Shown: positions 57,001-64,000 of the stretch, piece by piece
How the letters are laid out: each line of letters starts with the position of its first letter
Numbering within the stretch: the first letter of the stretch is position 1
From: Sinotaia quadrata
Taxonomy: Eukaryota > Mollusca > Gastropoda > Architaenioglossa > Viviparidae
Length of the DNA stretch: 64,000 bases
Reading direction: 5' to 3'
Assembly (NCBI GenBank): GCA_028829895.1
Contig: CM054179.1
Span: forward strand, 69,711,891-69,775,890
Made by a program: the position numbers and the translations under genes
The notes under the pieces: generated by a model
The model's input: only the letters and a program-made list of their open reading frames with translations
The model's database searches: none
What the model was told of the DNA's origin: nothing

Positions 57001-58590
57001 AAAATATTGATTTGCAAATGAAAACGTGTGTGAAAATAAGACCACATGCACACAGATGAATAAATAGTACACGCAATCAGCACGTCAACTTTGTGAAACG
57101 GCGACAATAACAGCAGTTAAAAATATTCAATTTTTCTCAACGTTCATCACAACTGGCAGGCTTCTATTTCTACCACCTACTCAAAGTGGTGTTTCACGAT
57201 CGCTTTAAGATCTCAAAGTATGGAATGGTCTCCAAGGGGCCTCCAAAGATTTCTAATTTGAGATGTTACAACTTTTTTGTGCTTCACATCATTACTGTTT
57301 AATGCTCTCAGCAGAACGGTGTTTACCTGGTCAATAAATACCTTTGGCGGTCTTTGCCAGCAATATTAAACGCGCCTCCCTATCAGTGGGAGAGGTTGTG
57401 CAAGTCATCTCGGAGACTGAGCTGAAGAGACCACTGTCGCCTCGCAGCCCGCCCTTGAGTGATCAATGCGTCCCATCCTCCGATCAGCTTCTTGATAAAT
57501 CTGATCGACAGTCTTCATTTAATCAATTGATTGTATGAGAAATTGACACGACACTCGCTGAAATAGGGGCCACGCCGCCAACACAAAGGCGGAACGCGGT
57601 GCTGTTATAGTTGTGGTCGCAAGAAGCGCCTTAGGGTTTCTCCCCAATTGATTCGCATGTGACGTGTTTCGCTGTGCCACCTACTGTTTAGCTAACGTGT
57701 TTATTAGCACACAGACTTACGCTCAACGTGAGATAATTGAAAAGGAAATTGTGCTTGCATTATTCCGTCAAATCCCATCCTGACAGTGGATAACAATGAA
57801 TGATGCTTGCTGTCTTTCCATAAAAGAGCATTTCCACGGAGCAAAAACAAAATTAAGCTTGTTTCACTTAGGAAAAACCTCCTGACAGGGGCTAATAGAC
57901 AGTTAGGTATGCTTTACCTTGTGAAAAGAGTGTTCTGCTTCCTTTAGATCGCAGTCACATCCACTTCTTTGACAGCAGCCACCCCTTTGTCAGCAGCCAA
58001 CCCTTTGTCAGCAGCTACCCTTATGATAGTGGCTAAAAGACAACACATGTGTGACGTTTTGCTGTAAGATGGACAAGATGTTAATTACCACCACACCTGG
58101 TTGCTTGTAACCGTAGGCTAATCCCCCAAACACTTTCTGGCTGGCCACACGTGTTAGAAAGATGAATGGTAGATAATGTAGAAGAAATGAGTGATAGTTC
58201 TAGAAGATAGCTGGAGCCCGGATAATACAGCCAGGATAGTAAATAAATAAAGGTAACAGACTACAACACATAACATGTAATGGGGTCATGCTAACACGAT
58301 CATCTATGTATCAACAATAACTGCAATCATCAAGAAATAATATAAGACAGCATGGATACATATAGCAAATCGTTCAACAGTTACAAATAGAGTTTATATA
58401 TAGCGATAGTAGTCAATCTCGACAATGTGTTGTGTAAGAGAATGCTTGTTTTGAGTCCTATGGACCTGTAGTAGTTATTTAGTTCGTTTATTTGAGCAAA
58501 TTGTAAATGAGTTTATAAGAGAACACTGAATGCTTCTAAGTGAACTATAAAGTACTTTGGTAGAGTTTGTCTACAACTTGACTTAAGATC
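57001..58590. other. Unique stretch, GC-balanced at 57150-57720
   Basis: The most gene-like composition in the window outside the LINEs. The plus frame 57344-57538 (64 codons, LKRPLSPRSPPLSDQC) reads plausibly but is unrecognised. 57960-58020 has a short triplicated GTCAGCAGC word. No domain, tRNA or clear splice pair could be assigned. Confidence 0.4.
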
Positions 58591-58594
58591 CCGT

Positions 58595-59060
58595 GTCATG
58601 AAGCAAAGTGATTTGTAACATAAAGTTCCATATATTTAAGTAAACAGAATGATTGATAACATAAGATCCAGAGTCATGTAGTAAACAGAATGATTTGTAA
58701 TGTAAAGTCCCATGTATTTAAGTATGTATAGTGATTTATAAATTAAAGTCCAGAACATCAACAGTGAAATATAATGTACGTTATAATTTAGTCATCAGAA
58801 TGATTACAATGAAGAGTCCCATGTCATCAAGAATATAAAGTTATATATAAATGCTAAGTCCCATGCCATAAGTCAAAAGAATGATATACAAAGTATTACT
58901 ATTATTAAGTATACATAGAATTGATTTAAAATAGAAACTTCCATGACATTAAGTCAAAATGTTTATAACGTGAAGTCTCATTATATTATTTAGTCAACAG
59001 ATTTATATTGGTTGAAATTCCGAAATAATTTCAGTAATGAGAGGAATTCATAAACATAAA
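58595..59060. repeat. Very diverged tandem repeat, about 55-65 bp
   Basis: ATAAAGTCCCATGT followed by AAGTAAACAGAATGATT-like words recurs about eight times with heavy divergence. Confidence 0.65.
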
Positions 59061-59094
59061 AGACAGTATCAGTATGAAATTTAACATTATGTGC

Positions 59095-59505
59095 CGTGCT
59101 ATTAAAAGTCAAAAGTTACTTAAAGAGCTAAGTTGTGCATCATTAAAGTCAAACGTTACTTAAAGAGCTAAGTGGTGCATCATTAAAGTCAAACGTTACT
59201 TAAAGAGCTAAGTTGTGTATCATTAAAGTCAAACGTTACTTAAAGAGCTAAGTTGTGCATCATTAAAGTCAAAAGTTATTTAAAGAGCTAAGTGGTGCAT
59301 CATTAAATCCAAACGTTACTTAAAGAGCTAAGTTGTGCATCATTAAAGTCAAACGTTACTTAAAGAGCTAAGTGGTGCATCATTAAAGTCAAACGTTACT
59401 TAAAGAGCTAAGTGGTGCATCATTAAAGTCAAACGTTACTTAAAGAGGTAAGTGGTGCATCATTAAAGTCAAACGTTACTTAAAGAGCTAAGTGGTGCAT
59501 CATTA
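59095..59505. repeat. 40-bp minisatellite, about 10 copies
   Basis: CATCATTAAAGTCAAACGTT then ACTTAAAGAGCTAAGTGGTG at exact 40-bp spacing (59161, 59201). Units alternate AAGTTGTG and AAGTGGTG. Confidence 0.97.
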
Positions 59506-59756
59506 TTAAGAAAAGGAGAAATTTATGACGTAAAGTCACACGTCCATAGTAAGGAAATAAGATTATTTCAAATGGTAATGTTCCATGTTTAGTGGCATGC
59601 ATATTGACATGTGTATTGCCTCGGGAACTTGAATGTGAAAAACGGTCATTCACCTCACAGATTTAGGACTTGCAAGTCCCAGGAAGACTTAACCAATCAT
59701 CTGAGAGATTGCTGGTATGACGGTCAAAAGTGCACATTTTATAATTGATTGTATCC

Positions 59757-59766
59757 ATAGTACTAA
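59757..59766. repeat. Candidate target-site duplication, left, of the second LINE
   Basis: ATAGTACTAA also occurs at 61990-61999, immediately after the GATA tail. The ATAG part could partly come from the GATA repeat, leaving TACTAA as the independent match. Confidence 0.55.
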
Positions 59767-59910
59767 CAGTGGTGCACATTTTCATCCTATCTTTGCTTGG
59801 AAGGCTTCCGATACCTCTGGGTCTTTCAGATTGTCAAGGTCGAACTTGATTCTCCTGGGACCCTGTTTGTTGACTTTCTTCAGAGGTAGCCGGAGGGTCA
59901 ACATCACTAA
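59767..59910 (-). mobile_element. Inverted 5' segment of the second LINE
   Basis: On the minus strand this block reads LTLRLPLKKVNKQGPRR, then IKFDLDNLKDPEVSEAFQ, then AKIG-stop-KCAPL. In this LINE family that segment lies directly upstream of the FNTAV...TANEILGK segment that the plus strand carries from about 59920. The block is therefore in the right relative position but flipped, as expected from twin priming during target-primed reverse transcription. The junction lies between about 59890 and 59920. Confidence 0.8.
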
Positions 59911-61896
59911 GTTAGTTAGTGCAGAGAACACAGACATATTTAACACCGCAGTGATCCAAACAGCCAATGAGATCCTTGGCAAAAATAGACGAGCAAAGAA
60001 ACTTTGACATCCTTGATCTGTGTGACAAGTGTCGAGAGCTAAAGAAGAAGAAGTCAGAAGTAAAAGGAGCAAATCAATACAGGGAAATCAACCAGGTTAT
60101 CTAGAAAAGCAAGGAAAAGGGCAAAGGAGGTTTGGATTGAAGATCAATGTACAGATATAGAAAATAATATAAGAAGAATAATAGCAAAAACGAAACAAAA
60201 CTGGTGAAAGACTTGACCACAATGATACTCCTCCACATTCAAGATAGAGGAGGGAAATGTCTTACAGAAGATCAAAACATTCTTAAGAGGTGGACAGAAT
60301 ACTTCTCAGACCTATACAAACACAAACCTACAGGGGACCCAGACATACTCAACATCCCACCAGTGACCAACACTGACAACTAACTACCCCATCATCCAAG
60401 CAGAAGTAGAGCCTGCGGTTAAATCATTGAAAAAAGGGAAGGCAGCAGGAGTAGACAACATCCCTGCATAACAATTCCAAGAAGGGGGAGAAGCCATGAT
60501 GAGCGCCCTACTAACAATTTGCAATACGATCAGGGGAATGGCCAACACCATGGCTCATTTACTCGTAATCACTCTCCCCAAAAAGAGACAATTTGCAGCA
60601 ATGTCAGAACTATCGTATGATCAGTCGTATACGCCACCCATGCAAAGTCATGCTGAAGATAATATTAAACATACTGAAGCCACAGGTAGATGAAATCATA
60701 GCTGAAGAACAGGCAGGCTTCAGAACTGGGCGAAGCACAACTGAACACATCTTTAACCTGAGAATACTATGTGAGAAGTACCTCCAGCACCAACAAAACG
60801 TCCATCTTGTCTTTGTAGATTTTAAGGAAGGCGTTTAACTTGGGTCTGGCATGCAGCCCTTTGGTCCACCATGAAGCTGTACAACATCAATGCCAACCTG
60901 ATCAAAGTCATAGAAAGCCTTTACAGCAAGGCAAGGCGCAGTGTGCTTCAACGGCCAACTAGGAGGTTGGTTTAGGACAACCGTGGGAGTCAGACAAGAC
61001 TACTTGCTTTCACTTAGTCTCTTCAACATCTTCCTTGAAAGAATCATGACAGATGCTATGGAAGACCTTGAAGGAACTGTCAGTATTTGAGGCAGAACAA
61101 CAACGAACTTACTCTTTGCTGATGACATCGATGGCCTTGCAGGAAATGAGGAGGAGCTAGCTCAATTGGTGGAAAAATAGACAGGACAGCTACTGCTTTT
61201 GATATGGAAATCAGTGCAGAGACGACCAAATTGATGACCAACGTCAGTGGCATCAGCACTGACATCATGATTGGTGATCAGAAACTAGAAACAGATAATA
61301 AATTCAAATACTTCAGGACAGACGAAGGATCAAAACCAGAAATACTCTCCAGGATTGTGCTGACAACAACAGCAATGGCAAGGCTGAAGACAGTTTCGAA
61401 AGACAGAAACACCTCAGTCCGGCCAAAGATCAGACTGATGCGCTTCTTGGTTTGTATCTGTGTTCTTATATGCATGTAAGTCATGGACCCTCACAGTGGA
61501 TCTCGAAAGGAGGATACAAGCTACTGAAATGAGATGTTTTTGAAGGCCGCTTGGTATTTCGTATGGAGATCATATCACGAATGACGAAGTGAGAAACATA
61601 ATTAGACAAGTCATTGGGCCCTATGAAGAGCTATTGGTCATTGTGAAAAAAACGCAAAGGAATTGGTATGAGCATGTCACACGATCAACAGGGCTTACTA
61701 AGACAATCATGCTAGGTACTGTGCAAGGATGGGCGAAGGAGAGGACGATAGAGGAAAAGAAGGGAGGATAACAACTCAGAGTGGACAGGACTGAAACTGA
61801 GCAATACAGTAAAATTATCAGAGAACAGAATGGAATAATGGAAGCTGGTTGTCAGGTCATCAGCGATGCCCCAATGGTTGACAAGATTAAGGAATA

Positions 61897-61923
61897 GATA
61901 GATAGATAGATAGATAGATAGAC

Positions 61924-61993
<70 letters not shown>
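61897..61993. repeat. (GATA)24 tail of the second LINE
   Basis: Begins at the stop codon of the LINE frame (GAATAGATAGATAG) and has one GACAGATA interruption. The candidate target duplication follows directly. Confidence 0.95.
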
Positions 61994-61999
61994 TACTAA
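61990..61999. repeat. Candidate target-site duplication, right, of the second LINE
   Basis: ATAGTACTAA, matching 59757-59766; partly overlaps the GATA tail. Confidence 0.55.
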
Positions 62000-62565
62000 A
62001 TCAAATTTGACAGACTACAAACACACCTTTTAGTGTGGGGTATCATTGATTGGCAAATTTCTCCTCTTTATTTTGGTGTCAGTGATTGAACGATTAGAAA
62101 AAACATTGGTTGTCATTGATACTCCCGCTGCTTTAATTTCCGTTAATAATTTATATTTCGTTTGCAACCAAAATCAGTTTTAGCCGAAATTATCTATCAC
62201 TACCCAGACAAAGATATAAGATCATTCTCTGTTTACTTCTCAGATTACTGTAGACTAATTTTGCCAAAATTATCCTTGTGTAAAAGACTTTTCATTAAAC
62301 CAAACTGTACCATGTCTGCAACAATTATATACGTGATATGGAAGAGGAAACACTAACCACGAACTAACACACCTAAGTAAACTACGTTTTATCAGAAGAT
62401 CTGGGTCTTAGCTTTTGAATAATCCGAACTCAAGTACGTAGTCATTATTCCTGTGTTCCATTGCATGGGGTCGAAATGTAAAAGGCTTTTGGGATACAAT
62501 GGAGTCCAGTATTATTTTTCGTCTGACTTCCTCTGCAGGCCAAACCTTGCCCTCAGATTAGATAT
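62000..62565. other. Unique spacer
   Basis: The plus frame 62162-62356 (64 codons) is unrecognised. Confidence 0.45.
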
Positions 62566-62568
62566 TAT

Positions 62569-62680
62569 GTACAAGAGCTATCATCACTCCTACAAGAGCT
62601 ACCATCACTCCTACAAGAGCTACCATCACTCCTATAAGAGCTACCATCACTCCTACAAGAGCTACCGCCACTCCTATCCT
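62569..62680. repeat. 21-bp minisatellite, 5 copies
   Basis: TACAAGAGCTACCATCACTC then C. It encodes YKSYHHS repeats in the plus frame 62453-62707, but this follows from 21 = 7 codons and the flanks are not recognisable protein. Confidence 0.95.
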
Positions 62681-62689
62681 TTGGCAGTC

Positions 62690-63415
62690 GTGTGCAGTCC
62701 TTGCTGAAGGTATTTGCAGTGGTCATAACATACTCTTAATCCTACAATTAAAACAATGATTTCGTAAACCCAACCCTAATACAATTCAGCGCAAGGCAAG
62801 TGTCCCCACTGCCTCTGTAAATTCAGCGCAATCCAGATGTTAACAGTTACGCTAGGTGCAGTCCGTGGGTCCTTTTTAGCGCCTGAGTAATTCTTCACAA
62901 CTCTATTGTAGTCAGTAAAACAGTTAGACGCATGTTACTGTAAGTTTGTTCAATATCTTCAAAGGGCAACGCAATATTATTAAATTGTTTAGAAATAAGG
63001 AGAAATAAGAAAGTCTGCATTAATCATTTTGTCAACATTGGTTGATTTCTGGAGAGGTTCGCACAGTATGTACATTAGTTAATGGCATTCGTCAAGCCTT
63101 TGACTGGGGATCCGCTCTGCGCAAATTTGTTTGCTGCACTGGCACATTTCCTCTTTAAGGCTTTAAAGTGTTGGATAATATTCTCGGAAGTTTTATCGTG
63201 CGGTTGCATGCACTCAGAGCATCGAGAAAGAAGACTTCGGGTCAAGAAAAGAATGACTTTCAAACGTTGAAATCCCTTTTTGACGCTTCAGAAAATTCTG
63301 GGGAAAATTCCTCAACACGATCAAAGCAAACTGCAGCTTTCAATGCTATTTCGACACTGAATGATTGGTTCTGCATCATATCCTTGCCCAACTTTCTCTG
63401 ATTTCTCGGTCAAAA
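62690..63415. other. Unique block ending in a GATA tract; possible unidentified element
   Basis: 63070-63400 is GC-balanced and holds open frames on both strands (63075-63263 minus; 63082-63270 and 63168-63401 plus), none recognised. It ends at a GATA tract, as does the LINE 1.4 kb upstream, so it may be the 3' end of another retroelement. Confidence 0.35.
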
Positions 63416-63466
63416 AATAGATAGATAGATAGAAATTTAGATAGATAGATAGATAGATAGATTGAA
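63416..63466. repeat. Interrupted (GATA)n tract
   Basis: Two GATA runs separated by GAAATTTA. Confidence 0.95.
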
Positions 63467-63671
63467 AGATGGGTAGGTAGTAAGAAATAAACAAATGTCG
63501 ATTAAAACATATATTAATGTGTGAATAGATAAATTAGAATGTCTCTATGGGTGGGTGGATAATTATAAATGTCAAGTAGACACAGATTAATGGAGAGAAA
63601 GAAAGAGTAGGATATTTAAGATTTGTCATTTATTTTTAAGACATGCAAAAATCAATGTTACACAGAAGTCT

Positions 63672-64000
63672 GTTTGCGACATTACATGTATCATAATAAG
63701 GCGTCCCATTAATATTAAAAGGAACACTATCTGACCTGTAACTTATATAACAATACGGCGTTCCATTAATGCGAGTCACAGTATGATACATGTTTAAAAC
63801 CGCAACTTGAATAACACAATGGCATTCCATTAGTGCTAGACAAGGTAAGATGTATATCTGGCACGTAACTTGTATAACGACGTATCTTGAGACGTGACGT
63901 ATAACACTACGACATTCCAACGCGCTAGACAGTGTAAACTGAATGTTTGACACGTGACTTAAACAACACTACGGCACTCTATTAATTCTAGATAAAGTAT
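63672..64000. repeat. About 65-bp diverged tandem repeat, 5 copies, runs off the right edge
   Basis: Words AACACTACGGCATTCCATTA, GCTAGACAATGTAAGATGTA and GACACGTGACTTATATAAC recur in order with divergence. The final copy is cut by the end of the window. Confidence 0.85.

Larger units (their letters stand above)
59767..61993 (+). mobile_element. 5'-truncated LINE with inverted 5' end and GATA tail
   Basis: A decayed non-LTR retrotransposon copy of about 2.2 kb. From about 59920 the plus strand reads, in order: FNTAVIQTANEILGK, DILDLCDKC, KGANQYREINQ (about 60065), EDQNILKRWTEYFSDLYKH (60268), AEVEPAVKSLKKGKAAGVDN (60400), then the reverse transcriptase: EEQAGFRTGRSTTEHIF (60709), motif A FVDFKEGV (usual continuation lost to a stop), motif B GVRQDYLLSLSLFNIF (about 60985) and the catalytic FADDID (61115-61132). 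C-terminal segments follow: EISAETTKLMTN (61207), EGSKPEILSRI and IRLMRFLVCICVL, then VIGPYEELLVIVKK, ending KIKE and a stop at about 61896. Stops and frameshifts break it at many places, so it is inactive. The endonuclease domain is missing. It belongs to a LINE family I remember as common in molluscs and fish; clade (RTE-like versus Jockey-like) is unsettled. Confidence 0.9.

Noticed and set aside
62453..62707. Protein with YKSYHHS repeats
   Set aside because: Explained by the 21-bp tandem unit; the flanking residues are not recognisable and there is no supporting context.

Overview
This is eukaryotic, AT-rich, non-coding DNA. I found no gene I would defend as functional: no long open frame, no recognisable host protein domain, no rRNA, tRNA or CRISPR array. 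The open frames above about 60 codons are tandem repeats whose unit length is a multiple of three, low-complexity tracts, decayed retrotransposons, or unrecognised short frames. The dense minisatellites, the long GT/GA/GATA tracts and the type of LINE present suggest a metazoan, most likely a lophotrochozoan and perhaps a gastropod mollusc. That assignment is inference from remembered retrotransposon families, not from a search. The window is probably intergenic or inside a very large intron.

Layout. 0-6.5 kb: back-to-back minisatellites plus long GT and GA tracts. 6.9-8.3 kb: a decayed 3' part of a non-LTR retrotransposon with a restriction-like endonuclease, ending in a trinucleotide tail. 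9.7-11.4 kb: two tandem fragments of an LTR-like element on the minus strand, joined directly to a 28-bp array. 12-20 kb: many arrays, including a 1.1-kb 37/38-bp array with higher-order structure and a long CTAT tract. 22.5-23.4 kb: a 39-bp array that ends in an inverted unit. 23.6-25.3 kb and 27.9-29.5 kb: two diverged copies of the same 1.65-1.7 kb element, each with TG...CA ends and its own 5-bp target duplication, read as solo LTRs. 31.8-49.2 kb: about twenty further arrays, with more LTR fragments at 45.3 and 46.5 kb. 49.8-50.7 kb: a very homogeneous 41-bp array. 51-59.5 kb: smaller arrays and several unique, more GC-balanced blocks. 59.8-62.0 kb: a second LINE, 5'-truncated with its 5' end inverted (twin-priming structure), a GATA tail and a candidate target duplication. 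62-64 kb: a 21-bp array, another GATA tract and a diverged array running off the window.

The most interesting points are: (1) an LTR-like family defined here from two copies with matching ends and target duplications; (2) LTR fragments that repeatedly stop exactly where a minisatellite starts, suggesting arrays were seeded at element ends; (3) two arrays that terminate in an inverted copy of their own unit; (4) many unrelated arrays sharing a unit length of 37-42 bp; (5) a twin-primed LINE; and (6) arrays whose units carry perfect bZIP-like (TTACGTCA, TGACGTAA) or nuclear-receptor-like (GGTCA-n2-TGACC) motifs. None of these is a proven functional system.
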